From Clostridiales bacterium (GTDB lineage: Bacteria > Bacillota > Clostridia > Oscillospirales > Oscillospiraceae), in contig CABIXV010000004.1 in NCBI GenBank assembly GCA_902362775.1, forward strand, positions 48,916-112,915: 64,000 nucleotides of DNA. The letters run 5' to 3'. Positions 8,312 to 16,971 of the stretch are shown here, one piece after another. The notes beneath the pieces were generated by a model. That model had not been told where the DNA came from, searched no databases, and was given only the letters and a program-made list of their open reading frames with translations. How positions within the stretch are numbered: position 1 is the first letter of the stretch; each line of letters begins with the position of its first letter. The translations under genes were made by a program, and so were the position numbers.

Positions 8312-10383
8312 AACTTGTAATTGCAGAGAAACCGAGCGTCGGGGCGGCGATTGCCGCCGTACTTGGCGCGAATGAAAAGCGCAGAGGATATTTTGAGGGC
8401 GGCGGCTACCTTGTGTCCTGGTGTATCGGGCATTTGATTAGCCTTGCGGACGCGGCGACCTACAACGAGCAGTACCGAAAATGGAAGTATGACGATCTCC
8501 CCATTGTCCCGCAGGATTGGCAGTTTACCGTTGCCAACGGCAAGGAGCAGCAGTTTTCCGTACTCAAAGACCTTATGCACCGCAGCGACGTTTCCGAGAT
8601 TGTCAATGCGTGCGACAGCGGGCGCGAGGGAGAACTCATTTTTCGCTTTGTCTATGAACAGGCAAATTGCAAAAAGCCCTTTTCCCGCCTTTGGATTAGC
8701 AGTATGGAAGAAAGCGCAATCCGCGAGGGCTTTTCAAACCTCAAAGACGGGCGCAGCTATGACAACCTCTATCAATCCGCGCTTTGCAGAGCAAAGGCAG
8801 ATTGGCTTGTCGGGATTAACGCGACCCGCCTTTTCTCTATCCTCTATCACAAAACGCTGAATGTCGGCAGAGTGCAGACGCCCACCCTTACCATGCTGGT
8901 AAACCGCGACTATGCGATCAGCAGCTTTAAGAAAGAAAAATATCATGTTGTCCGTCTGGACGCGGGCGGTGTTTCGGCTTTGTCCGAAAGGTTGAACGAC
9001 GAAGCGGCAGCGCAGCAGATGAAAGCGGCTTGCGAGAAATCGCAAGCCGTTTGTACTTCCCTCAAAAAAGAGAAAAAGACCGTTGCACCGCCGAAGCTGT
9101 TTGACCTTACCGCGTTGCAGCGCGAAGCCAACCGCCTGTACGGGTTTACGGCGAAACAGACCCTTGATTATGCGCAAGCCCTCTATGAAAAGCGGCTTTT
9201 GACCTATCCCCGCACCGACAGCAAATATATCACTTCCGATATGCAGGACAGCACAAAGGAACTCATTACCGGGCTTTGTTCGCTGCTTCCCTTTATGCGG
9301 GACGTGAAGCTGCAAGCAGACCTTACAAGGGTTTGCGACAACAGCAAAGTAACCGACCACCACGCTATTTTGCCGACAGCCGAGTTTTTGAAAACGGGCT
9401 TTTCTTCCCTTACCGACAGCGAAACAAAACTTATGACCCTTGTATGCGCGAAGCTGCTTTGCGCCGCAGCCGCGCCCTATGAATATGAAGCGGTTACGGC
9501 GGTTATCTCTTGCGGCGGTTATACCTTTACCGCAAAGGGAAAGACGACGCTTTGCGAGGGGTGGCGTGAGATTGAAAAGCTGTCCCGCGCCGCGTCCGAG
9601 GAACAGGACGAGGACGCAGAGCCGGAAACCGTTTTGCCGCCGCTTGCCGAGGGGCAGACCTTTGACAATCCGGCAGCGGAGATCTCCGAGTGTTACACGC
9701 AGCCCCCGAAAGCATATACCGAAGATACGCTTCTGTCCGCTATGGAGAACGCGGGCAAGGAAGAAACGCCGGAGGACGCAGAGCGCAAAGGGTTAGGCAC
9801 TACCGCAACGCGGGCGGGTATCATTGAAAAACTCATTAGTGCGGGCTTTGCCGAGCGCAAGGGCAAAAAGCTAATCCCCACAAAGGACGGGTATAACCTT
9901 GCCGCTATCCTGCCCGACAGCCTTACGTCCCCGCAGCTTACGGCAGAATGGGAAACGCGCCTTACCGGGATTGCAAAGGGCAGCGACAGCCCCGCCGACT
10001 TCATGCGCGGGATTGAGGAAATGACAGCGGGGCTTGTCAAGACCTATTCCGCGATTTCCGAGGATAAAGCGAAGCTGTTTACCCCGCAGCGGGAAGCAAT
10101 CGGCACTTGCCCCCGTTGCGGCGCGGCGGTTTACGAGGGCAAGAAAAACTTTTACTGCTCCGACAGGGCTTGCAGCTTTGTGATGTGGAAGAATGACCGC
10201 TTTTTTGAGCAGCGCAAAAAGGCTTTCACAAAGGCGATTGCCGCCGCCCTTTTGAAAGACGGAAAGGTAAAAATCAAAGGTATGTACTCGACCAAGACGG
10301 GAAAGACCTTTGACGGAGTTGTGCTGCTTGCCGACACAGGCGGCAAGTATGTAAACTTCCGCGTCGAGCAGAACCGAAAATGA
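8308..10383 (+). CDS. topB: DNA topoisomerase III (type IA)
   Basis: A 691-residue type IA topoisomerase. The Toprim domain starts at the N-terminus (MKLVIAEKPSVGAAIAAVLG) with the acidic motif DSGREGE, and the active-site tyrosine is about Tyr300 in LLTYPRTDSKYI. A C-terminal zinc-ribbon-like segment (CPRCG then CSDRAC) follows. ICE-borne TopB enzymes relax or decatenate DNA during transfer and replication of the excised circle. The start overlaps the DUF4366 stop (ATGA), and the next gene overlaps in the same way. Length and motifs are normal for the mobile-element subfamily. Confidence 0.93.
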   Translation: MKLVIAEKPSVGAAIAAVLGANEKRRGYFEGGGYLVSWCIGHLISLADAATYNEQYRKWKYDDLPIVPQDWQFTVANGKEQQFSVLKDLMHRSDVSEIVNACDSGREGELIFRFVYEQANCKKPFSRLWISSMEESAIREGFSNLKDGRSYDNLYQSALCRAKADWLVGINATRLFSILYHKTLNVGRVQTPTLTMLVNRDYAISSFKKEKYHVVRLDAGGVSALSERLNDEAAAQQMKAACEKSQAVCTSLKKEKKTVAPPKLFDLTALQREANRLYGFTAKQTLDYAQALYEKRLLTYPRTDSKYITSDMQDSTKELITGLCSLLPFMRDVKLQADLTRVCDNSKVTDHHAILPTAEFLKTGFSSLTDSETKLMTLVCAKLLCAAAAPYEYEAVTAVISCGGYTFTAKGKTTLCEGWREIEKLSRAASEEQDEDAEPETVLPPLAEGQTFDNPAAEISECYTQPPKAYTEDTLLSAMENAGKEETPEDAERKGLGTTATRAGIIEKLISAGFAERKGKKLIPTKDGYNLAAILPDSLTSPQLTAEWETRLTGIAKGSDSPADFMRGIEEMTAGLVKTYSAISEDKAKLFTPQREAIGTCPRCGAAVYEGKKNFYCSDRACSFVMWKNDRFFEQRKKAFTKAIAAALLKDGKVKIKGMYSTKTGKTFDGVVLLADTGGKYVNFRVEQNRK

Positions 10384-10748
10384 TAAGGCTTGATGAAAAG
10401 CAATACCGCGCCGTAAAGAAAATGACCCGCGCCGCTTGTGCAAACAACGATTGCGGGAATTGTCTGCTGCTGGACGACGGGGAAACTTGCGTGTGTGTGC
10501 AGAGTATCAGCTATTCGCTGTTATGCCGCTATTTCCGCGAAGCGGTATTACCCGCCGACAGGCAGCTTTGCGAACAGATCACCCGCAGCGGGGAAACCGA
10601 TTTGAAGCGTTGCGCGGTATGCGGCAGCACGTTTGCGGCGGGCAGCAACCGGGCGAAATACTGCCCCGATTGCGCGGCAAAGATACGCCGCAGACAGAAA
10701 GCCCAAAGCGAGAGAAACAGGCGTTTACGGATAAAAACAACTACATAG
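10380..10748 (+). CDS. Cysteine-rich VLP domain protein
   Basis: A 122-residue cytoplasmic protein with two Cys clusters. The first is CANNDCGNCLLLDDGETCVC; the second is a zinc-ribbon-like pair, CAVCGSTF followed by YCPDC, ending in a basic Arg/Lys-rich tail. This is the Cys-rich VLP family found in Tn1549-type ICEs; the name comes from a sequence motif and no function is established. It probably binds zinc and nucleic acid. It overlaps topB by ATGA and is followed at once by a copy of the oriT-like repeat and a hairpin terminator. Confidence 0.82.
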   Translation: MIRLDEKQYRAVKKMTRAACANNDCGNCLLLDDGETCVCVQSISYSLLCRYFREAVLPADRQLCEQITRSGETDLKRCAVCGSTFAAGSNRAKYCPDCAAKIRRRQKAQSERNRRLRIKTTT

Positions 10749-10843
10749 CAAGCACAGCAAACGAGTACCCGTTTGCGAGAAATGCCCGCGCTTCCCATAG
10801 AGAGCGCGGGCATTTTGCTTGTTGGGATAGTCCCAAACCCTTA
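10746..10843 (+). repeat. oriT-like sequence, copy A (inverted relative to copy B at 16284-16348)
   Basis: A 32-base block (10746-10777) with an internal dyad (gcaaacg...cgtttgc) and a 27-base block (10817-10843) with the dyad ttggga-tag-tcccaa. Both recur on the opposite strand upstream of mobC: the first block is identical and the second has one difference. In this copy a terminator hairpin of about 40 bases separates the blocks; in copy B the gap is 6 bases. The copy next to mobC is in the usual place for oriT, so this one is a second potential relaxase or MobC target. The role is inferred; the repeat itself is directly visible. Confidence 0.7.
10781..10816 (+). terminator. Hairpin terminator after the topB-VLP genes
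   Basis: A 12-bp perfect stem (aatgcccgcgct / agcgcgggcatt) with a 10-base loop and a short T-run. It is embedded between the two halves of oriT-like copy A and probably ends or attenuates transcription of the upstream transfer operon. Confidence 0.7.
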
Positions 10844-10872
10844 AAAATCGAGAAAGGACGTGATGAAACAAT

Positions 10873-11682
10873 ATGCCGTATTCTTCATACGACCATGACA
10901 AATTGGAAACCGCCGAAACCATGCGGATAGAACGCCGGATATATTTTGAAGCAAAGGACGGGGATATTGCCCCCTATGTTTCCTTGCCGCCGGAGCAGCT
11001 ACACGCCATGCGCGAGGAAAGCGCGGCAGCGGAACAGGCGATTTTTAACGATCTCTCAAGCCGCGCCGCCGCATGGGAGGAACAGGCGGGCAAAACGCTT
11101 TTGCTTGACAAAGCGATTGAATACACAAGGACAACCGTTGTGCAGCACACCGCTAACGAGTGGCAGACCACCGAGCATAACCGCCATATTCGCAGCAACC
11201 GGGTATATCAGATGAATTACTACATTTACGAGAATACCCGCTACGACAAAGAAGCGCAGAAATCTATCCCGTATTCATGGACGCTTACATGGAGCGTGCG
11301 CACCAACAGCCCAAGCAGAACCCAAGCGAAGATTGCCGGACAAGATAGAAAGGTTTTCACCGACAAGGCAGCTATGGAAAAGTATCTGAATGGGCGTATC
11401 AAAGCGTATGACCGCTTGTTTACGGAAATCTCCCCGCCTATCCCGCAGGAGTACGCCGACTATTTCAAAGTAAACGGTATGCTCATGCCGGACTACACCA
11501 TAGAGGGCGAAGAACCCCCGCAGCAGCAGCAACAGGCGGCAGCTATCCCCGAAACTACCGGGCAGGAAAAGGAGCGTGAACACATGAGCGAACAGTTTTC
11601 TATTATGATTGGCAACCGCAGCCGTTTTGAAGCGGGCGACCCAAGCGGCTATTGGCTGGATATGCCCGCCACAAAGGAGTAG
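10873..11682 (+). CDS. N-terminal part of a broken ArdA/ArdC/YodL antirestriction polyprotein
   Basis: A 269-residue reading frame ended by an in-frame amber codon (TAG at 11680-11682). Residues 1-236 form a hydrophilic region I do not recognise beyond its occurrence in ICE large polyvalent proteins. Then, from an internal ATG at 11584 with its own aaggag site, begins an ArdA domain (MSEQFSIMIGNRSRFEAG...). The amber replaces what in ArdA relatives is a Gln (KE-Q-LHEAM), and the same frame continues open for 2.5 kb after it. So a single C-to-T change (CAG to TAG), or a sequencing error, splits one gene of about 1116 codons. Unless suppressed, only the unknown N-terminal region and the first 32 ArdA residues are made from this start. 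Confidence 0.75.
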   Translation: MPYSSYDHDKLETAETMRIERRIYFEAKDGDIAPYVSLPPEQLHAMREESAAAEQAIFNDLSSRAAAWEEQAGKTLLLDKAIEYTRTTVVQHTANEWQTTEHNRHIRSNRVYQMNYYIYENTRYDKEAQKSIPYSWTLTWSVRTNSPSRTQAKIAGQDRKVFTDKAAMEKYLNGRIKAYDRLFTEISPPIPQEYADYFKVNGMLMPDYTIEGEEPPQQQQQAAAIPETTGQEKEREHMSEQFSIMIGNRSRFEAGDPSGYWLDMPATKE

Positions 11683-11694
11683 CTTCACGAAGCC

Positions 11695-14223
11695 ATGCAG
11701 AGCGTCGGCATTACCGCCGATAACCCGCAGGATTTTTCCATTCGCGGCTTTTCCGACGACCCGGAGAAACATATTGCCTTGCCTTATGAAATGGTATGCG
11801 CCGCCGACGTGGACGAACTCAATTTTCTTGCGGCGCGGCTCGAACAGCTTGACCCCGCCGAGGTTGGCAAGCTGAACGCAGCTTTGCAGCAGAAAAACGG
11901 GCTTGCAAATATTGGACAGGTAATTGACTTCACCTACAACGTGGATTTTTACGTCCATATCCCCGAAGTACATAACTACCACGATTTGGGCGACTATTAC
12001 TTAAATCAATCCGGCATGGTACAAATGCCCGAAGAATGGAAAGGCGGCATTGACCTTTCTACTTTTGGCAGGAACGCTGCCGCGCAGGAAAAAGGCGCGT
12101 TTACCGAGTACGGCTATATCGTGGAAAGCGGCGACGAGTGGGAGCGTCAGTTTGAGGGGCGCGAAGTGCCGGAAGAATACCGCATTATGAGTTACCCGCA
12201 GCCGGAGCGCGGCGAACAGGACAAAGCCTATATGGACGCAGCCGAAACGCAGCAAGCAGACGCACAGGCCGCAGAGCCGCAGCAGCCCCGCCCCGTCGTC
12301 CCCATTATCCTTACTTCCGAAAAGCCCGCCGAAAAGGTAAAGGAGATCACCGCGCGTTTGGAACAGGGCGTACAGGCGATTTTTGACAGCGACCGCTACA
12401 AAGAGTTTCTAACCGCTATGTCAAAGTTCCATGATTATAGTTTGAATAACACTATCCTAATTGCTATGCAGGGCGGCAATTTGGTAATGGGCTTCCGTCA
12501 ATGGGAAAAGGAGTTTGACCGCCATGTAAAGAAAGGCGAGAAAGGCATTAAAATCTTTGCCCCCGCGCCCTACAAGGTGAAAAAGCTGGTTGATAAAATC
12601 GACCCCGAAACGAGAAAGCCCATGCTTGACCGCGAGGGAAAAGTGGTAAAGGAAGAAAAGGAAATCACCGTCCCCGCCTTTAAGGTTATAACCGTCTTTG
12701 ATATTTCGCAGACCGAGGGCAAGGAGTTTCCCGACCTTTCCGTTAAACCGCTGCTTGCCGATGTGGAGCAGTACGAGGATTTTTTCGCCGCCCTTGAAAA
12801 AGCGTCCCCCGTCCCGATTGCATTTGAGCAGATCACAAACGGCGCAAATGGGTATTTCAGTTTGACCGACAAGCGTATTGCAATCAAAGAGGGCGTGAGT
12901 GAATTACAGGCGGTAAAGACCGCCATTCACGAAATCGCCCATGCGAAGCTGCACGACGTAGACTTAAACGCCCCGCCGGAGCAGCAAAACCGCGTTGACC
13001 GCCATACCTGCGAGGTAGAAGCGGAAAGCGTCGCTTATACGGTTTGCCAGCATTTCGGCCTTGATACTTCCGATTACTCTTTCGGCTATGTGGCTGGTTG
13101 GAGCAGCGGCAAGGAAATGACCGAGTTAAAAGCGTCCCTTGAAACAATACAGACCACCGCAAAGGAACTCATTACCGAGATTGAGGGGCATTTTACCGAG
13201 TTGCAGCAGCAGCGGCAAGCCGAGCAGGAGCAGGGCGATACCTTTTCCATTTATCAGTTAAAGCGCGGGGACGAAACAAGGGACTTGCGCTTTGAGCCTT
13301 ATGACCGTCTGCAAGCGGCTGGACTTACCATTGACCGGGTAAATTATGAACTCGTCTATACTGCACCGCTTACAAAGGATATGACGCTGGGCGACATTTG
13401 GGAAAGGTTTAATATCGACCACCCCGCCGACTTTAAGGGGCATAGCCTTTCCGTTTCCGACATTGTTGTGCTTCATCAGAACGACGAGGACACCGCCCAC
13501 TATGTAGACAGTATCGGTTTTCAGCAAGTGCCGGAGTTTTTGCAGGAGCAGCAGACCCCCGTATTTGACAAGCTGCCGCCCGAACAGCAGCAAGCCTTGT
13601 CCGACACCGTACAAGACACTTTGCAAATGCTGGTTGACGCAGACAAGCGGATTTATGGCGACGTTACGGGCAAGACCCTTGAAGCAATCGCGGCGCAAGG
13701 ATATTCCTACAAGGACGGGCAGCTTGAAAAGCAGCAGCCGGAAGCGACCCCCGACAGCCTTTTGACGGGTGAAACCGTTAGAACGCCGAGGGGCAATTTT
13801 CATATTACCGATATGAGCCGTGAACAGATCGAAGCGGCGGGATTTGGTTTTCACCATGCGTCGGAGGACGGGAAGTATCTCATTATGGGGAATGGCACAC
13901 AGGCTTATGCCATAGCCGCCGAGCAGCCGCAGCGGGATAATCCCTTAAAGCACGTCGAGGACACCATAGAGCAGAACGACAACAATTTTGACGGGCTTAT
14001 CAACAATACGCCGCAAACGCCCACCGTTGCAGATTTTGAGCAGCGGGCAAAGGCGGGGGAAGCGATTTCCGTTACCGACCTTGCAAAAGCGGTAAAAGCC
14101 GAGAAACGGGAACAGCCGCAGAAAAAACCGTCCATTTTGAAGAAGCTGGACGAATACAAGAAACAGGCGGCGCAGCAGCCGAAAGATAAACAGAAAGAGC
14201 ATAAAAAGGATTTGGAGGTTTGA
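11695..14223 (+). CDS. ArdA-ArdC-YodL-DUF4316 multidomain antirestriction protein (main part after the amber codon)
   Basis: An 842-residue frame directly following the amber codon at 11680 in the same phase. Domains in order: the rest of the ArdA DNA-mimic domain (acidic, to about residue 160); an ArdC N-terminal ssDNA-binding domain from about residue 210 (KVKEITARLEQGVQ through FRQWEKEF); a zincin-type metallopeptidase motif HEIAH near residue 415; a YodL domain (TFSIYQLKRGDETRDL); and a C-terminal DUF4316-like region ending in a Lys/Gln-rich tail. ArdA and ArdC proteins protect incoming DNA from restriction. The ATG at 11695 has no good Shine-Dalgarno, so expression of this part may need readthrough or an internal start. 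The gene lies after oriT-like copy A and before the TTRAP gene. Confidence 0.78.
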   Translation: MQSVGITADNPQDFSIRGFSDDPEKHIALPYEMVCAADVDELNFLAARLEQLDPAEVGKLNAALQQKNGLANIGQVIDFTYNVDFYVHIPEVHNYHDLGDYYLNQSGMVQMPEEWKGGIDLSTFGRNAAAQEKGAFTEYGYIVESGDEWERQFEGREVPEEYRIMSYPQPERGEQDKAYMDAAETQQADAQAAEPQQPRPVVPIILTSEKPAEKVKEITARLEQGVQAIFDSDRYKEFLTAMSKFHDYSLNNTILIAMQGGNLVMGFRQWEKEFDRHVKKGEKGIKIFAPAPYKVKKLVDKIDPETRKPMLDREGKVVKEEKEITVPAFKVITVFDISQTEGKEFPDLSVKPLLADVEQYEDFFAALEKASPVPIAFEQITNGANGYFSLTDKRIAIKEGVSELQAVKTAIHEIAHAKLHDVDLNAPPEQQNRVDRHTCEVEAESVAYTVCQHFGLDTSDYSFGYVAGWSSGKEMTELKASLETIQTTAKELITEIEGHFTELQQQRQAEQEQGDTFSIYQLKRGDETRDLRFEPYDRLQAAGLTIDRVNYELVYTAPLTKDMTLGDIWERFNIDHPADFKGHSLSVSDIVVLHQNDEDTAHYVDSIGFQQVPEFLQEQQTPVFDKLPPEQQQALSDTVQDTLQMLVDADKRIYGDVTGKTLEAIAAQGYSYKDGQLEKQQPEATPDSLLTGETVRTPRGNFHITDMSREQIEAAGFGFHHASEDGKYLIMGNGTQAYAIAAEQPQRDNPLKHVEDTIEQNDNNFDGLINNTPQTPTVADFEQRAKAGEAISVTDLAKAVKAEKREQPQKKPSILKKLDEYKKQAAQQPKDKQKEHKKDLEV

Positions 14224-14227
14224 TAGC

Positions 14228-14437
14228 ATGAATACCCGCTTTACCATTGAGGAAGAAAACATTGTTGCGATCTACGCCGAGGACAGCCGGGAAACAACGC
14301 TTGAAAATATCCTTGCCGCCATGCCCTACATGGACGAGGATATGCGCCAGCTTGCCGCCGCAGCGGTGAACAAGCTGCAAGCCATGACGGACAGCGAGTT
14401 TTCCGAAAGGGAGTTTATCTTGACCGACGAGGAATAG
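14228..14437 (+). CDS. Transposon-transfer assisting (TTRAP) family protein
   Basis: A 69-residue acidic protein (MNTRFTIEEENIVAIYAEDS...) matching the TTRAP family found in Tn1549-type elements, named for a presumed helper role in transfer. It starts 4 bases after the antirestriction gene with ggaggtttgatag as ribosome-binding site and is followed directly by a strong terminator, so it is the last gene of the transfer operon. Its mechanism is unknown. Confidence 0.8.
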   Translation: MNTRFTIEEENIVAIYAEDSRETTLENILAAMPYMDEDMRQLAAAAVNKLQAMTDSEFSEREFILTDEE

Positions 14438-14444
14438 CCCATAG

Positions 14445-14496
14445 AGAACAGGGGCGCGGTTGCCGATTTCCGGCACCGCGCCCCTGTTCTTTTTTT
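14445..14496 (+). terminator. Strong rho-independent terminator of the transfer operon
   Basis: A 16-bp perfect stem (agaacaggggcgcggt / accgcgcccctgttct), extended by a gccg/cggc inner pairing and followed by a run of T. It separates the plus-strand transfer operon from the convergent relaxase operon. Confidence 0.92.
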
Positions 14497-14638
14497 GTCC
14501 TTGCGTGGACAATTAGAAAGCCGTTTTTGCGGGTTTGAATATACTTTATCGTCTATGTCGTTTTCATGCGCTGGAAGCCGCAGAAACACAGGCGTTTTCA
14601 GCCCTTAACATTCCACTTGCCACCCCATGTTTTGCGCC

Positions 14639-15973
14639 TTATCGCTCCTGCTCCCGCGCCCTGCTTTGGGACGGGTAAAGAATACTATCGACGTTCTTTT
14701 TGACAACGCCGTATTCCTGCATTTGCTTCTTGGCTTGCCGATAATCTTCATACAATTTGGTTTTCCTGTCGTTTAAGCTTCTATACTCCTTGCGCAGCGC
14801 GGCGAGATCGGGCAGCTTCTTTATCTGCATTTCCTTTAATGCCCTTGCCGCAGCTTCAAACAGGATAATTTCGCTTTCATGCCCCCGCAGATACTTTTCC
14901 TTGTCCGGCGATTTTCGGTATTCATCGTAAATCGGTTTTAACTGTCGGTATGTGGTGGTGTGCTTGATAAGCAGCGACAAATCAGACATACGCTGTTCCA
15001 CTTCCTTAACCGCCTTTGCCGCCGCGTCATGGGCGGTCATAATATCCGCAATTTTGCTTTCAAGGTCGCTATAATATTCAATCTTGTTTTCGGTCAAGAA
15101 GTTCATGCTTTTCGCAGCCTGTTTCAGATTATGGATTTTCGCCCACCGTTCATAGCCCGCCGATTGTTGGGCTTTGATACTGTTTTCAAGATCGACGACA
15201 AGCCGGATTTTCTTATCTTCCCGCAGCGTTTTTGTTTTGGCAACATACACGCCCTTGATACGCTCCTTTATCGCTTCTTCCGTATAGGCCGCGCCGAGCG
15301 TCTTTGTGCGGGTAAACCGTTCCTGTCCGGCAGCGCGAAAGGAAATGTATTTGCCCTGTTTGATTTCATACCCCATTTCCTGCAAGCGGCGCAGCAGTTC
15401 GTCAAAATCTTTCACTTGGGGAATGAGAGTATCTATCGCCGTTTTCAGCTTTGCTTTGTAGCTTGTCCCTTGCTTTTCGGCGGTGTATTCTGCATAGCTT
15501 TTTCCCTTGTCCTGTCCCGGTACGACGACGGATAGCCCATGCTCTTTACATATCCTGTCGCTGGTGCGCCGGATAAAGTGATAGCTTTGCTTGTTGGAAT
15601 GGTACTTTTTGTAGTCAACGAAGCTAACCGCGTTGAAAATCAAGTGATTATGCAGATGGTCTTTATCGACGTGAGTTGTCAAAACAAACTCATACTTGCC
15701 GCCTAATACCGCCCCGGCAAGTTCCATGCCGATTTTGTGCGCTTCTTCCGGTGTGGTTTCTCCCACCGCAAAGGATTGTATCAAGTGCCGCCCTAAATGT
15801 GTGCCGCGATCTCCGGCAGCTTCCCGCGTCCATGCAAACTCAATATCGGCGGTTTCCAGCCCGCAGCCGAAAGAGGACGCAAGCAGCTTCCCGTCTGTCT
15901 TTTCGGGATTTAAGATATAGTCTATCGCAGCCTTTAAGGTTGATTTAATAGGGTGCGTCTTTGTAACCGCCAT
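14639..15973 (-). CDS. MOBP-type relaxase
   Basis: A 444-residue conjugative relaxase that nicks oriT and leads the strand into the recipient. The catalytic Tyr should lie in the N-terminal region (YILNPEKTDG). The histidine triad motif is HVDKDHLHNHLIF at about residue 100. The C-terminal half is a long, charged, mostly helical region (SVKAQQ... KEMQIKKLPDLAALRKEY). This is the relaxase/mobilisation nuclease family of Tn1549-like ICEs. Its start overlaps the end of mobC by 40 bases, so the two are cotranscribed leftwards, away from the oriT-like copy B. Confidence 0.92.
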   Translation of the reverse strand: MAVTKTHPIKSTLKAAIDYILNPEKTDGKLLASSFGCGLETADIEFAWTREAAGDRGTHLGRHLIQSFAVGETTPEEAHKIGMELAGAVLGGKYEFVLTTHVDKDHLHNHLIFNAVSFVDYKKYHSNKQSYHFIRRTSDRICKEHGLSVVVPGQDKGKSYAEYTAEKQGTSYKAKLKTAIDTLIPQVKDFDELLRRLQEMGYEIKQGKYISFRAAGQERFTRTKTLGAAYTEEAIKERIKGVYVAKTKTLREDKKIRLVVDLENSIKAQQSAGYERWAKIHNLKQAAKSMNFLTENKIEYYSDLESKIADIMTAHDAAAKAVKEVEQRMSDLSLLIKHTTTYRQLKPIYDEYRKSPDKEKYLRGHESEIILFEAAARALKEMQIKKLPDLAALRKEYRSLNDRKTKLYEDYRQAKKQMQEYGVVKKNVDSILYPSQSRAREQER

Positions 15974-16263
15974 ATCTCGTCCACCGCCTTTTTAATGTCC
16001 TCTATATCCTGCCTGTAAACCGTCCCCGTCGCATTGGCGCGTTTTGCAATTTGGTTGATGTTCCGGCTCACCGCTTGCAGTTCCCGGATATATGCTTTTG
16101 TGTCGCTTCGGTCAACGACAAGAATATACCCGTCTATCGCCATTTTACGGAAGTATGCCCCATACTGCTTTATGGGAAGCTGCTTCATCTTCTCGTCGAT
16201 CAGCCGCTTTTCTTCTTCCGTAACGTAAAACTTCATCTGTATATTTCTCTTTCGGTTTTCCAT
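15934..16263 (-). CDS. MobC-like relaxosome accessory protein
   Basis: A 109-residue protein with an N-terminal ribbon-helix-helix-like segment (RKRNIQMKFYVTEEEKRLI) and the conserved NINQIAKRANATG motif of MobC/BfmC proteins, which bind oriT and help the relaxase open it. It lies directly upstream of the relaxase gene, with the oriT-like repeat about 20 bases in front of its start, the usual arrangement for a relaxosome. Confidence 0.88.
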   Translation of the reverse strand: MENRKRNIQMKFYVTEEEKRLIDEKMKQLPIKQYGAYFRKMAIDGYILVVDRSDTKAYIRELQAVSRNINQIAKRANATGTVYRQDIEDIKKAVDEIWRLQRRTLLNQP

Positions 16264-16283
16264 TTCCGCACCGCCTTTCGGTA

Positions 16284-16348
16284 TAAGGGTTTGGGATTAT
16301 CCCAACAAGCATTTTCCGCAAACGGGTACTCGTTTGCTGTGCTTGCTA
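16284..16348 (-). repeat. Probable ICE oriT (oriT-like copy B)
   Basis: Upstream of mobC on the minus strand lie a 32-base block (16317-16348) with the dyad gcaaacg/cgtttgc and a 27-base block (16284-16310) with the perfect dyad ttgggat-a-atcccaa. Position and dyads fit an origin of transfer for the adjacent relaxase. The nick site is not determined. The same two blocks occur inverted at 10746-10843. Confidence 0.65.
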
Positions 16349-16464
16349 TCTACTCCATACCCCCACCGAAAGGCGGTATTTGTTGCGCGTTCCTTTGATT
16401 TTGGACGCAAAAAAAGATTGCAGCCGCCATGCGCTGCAATCTCCCGATTTCTCATATTGTGAGG

Positions 16465-16821
16465 TTAATCCTCTGCTTTTTCGACTTCCGTTATCTCCCT
16501 TGCTGTTGCGGTTACAATCCGTATGCCTTTATCGCTCATACCGTCCAGCAGCGCGTCAAGCTGCCGCCGCCCGGTGGATTTCTCCGCATTGCTGTTCGGG
16601 AAGAAAAATTGATCTACCGAAATATGATACCGGGTTACAAGGTCATAGAATACCTGTAAACTCGGCTGTTGTCCCTTGTTCTCGATATTCGCAAGGTAGC
16701 GCGGGGAAATATATAACTCGTCGCTTACCTTTTTGCGGCTCTCGCCGTATTCATTTCTCGCGGCTTTTATAGCTGCCCCGAAAGCCTTAAAGTCGTACAA
16801 TGGTACGGGTCTTTTTGCCAT
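16465..16821 (-). CDS. XRE-family helix-turn-helix regulator
   Basis: A 118-residue repressor-like protein. The HTH lies at about residues 14-60 (KAARNEYGESRKKVSDELYI, then SPRYLANIENKGQQPSLQVF). The C-terminal part (FPNSNAEKSTGRRQLDALLD) matches ICE regulators of this family. ATGs at 16821 and 16827 are both possible. It is transcribed leftwards, back to back with the promoter of the KTR/RlmN-Cfr cargo at 16915, so it may control the transfer genes, the cargo or itself. Family assignment is firm; targets are unknown. Confidence 0.85.
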   Translation of the reverse strand: MAKRPVPLYDFKAFGAAIKAARNEYGESRKKVSDELYISPRYLANIENKGQQPSLQVFYDLVTRYHISVDQFFFPNSNAEKSTGRRQLDALLDGMSDKGIRIVTATAREITEVEKAED

Positions 16822-16914
16822 TTTCATTCACCCTGTTACATTTTACAGTTCACCTTTCTTTTTGGATATGTCCACACAATTCATATCATTAGGTTAAATA
16901 CTTCCTGTTGTGTA

Positions 16915-16943
16915 TTGACAGTAGACTGATTTTCTGATAAAAT
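16915..16943 (+). promoter_or_regulatory. Strong sigma-A promoter of the attenuated KTR/RlmN-Cfr operon
   Basis: A consensus -35 TTGACA (16915-16920), a 17-base spacer and -10 TAAAAT (16938-16943). It drives the leader peptide and attenuator region. Confidence 0.85.
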
Positions 16944-16971
16944 AAAATTTATGTAAAAGGAGGCGGCGTTT

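Noticed and set aside
11680..11682. Programmed recoding (pyrrolysine or selenocysteine-like) at the amber codon
   Set aside because: No downstream recoding element was seen and relatives have Gln here; a point mutation or read error is simpler.
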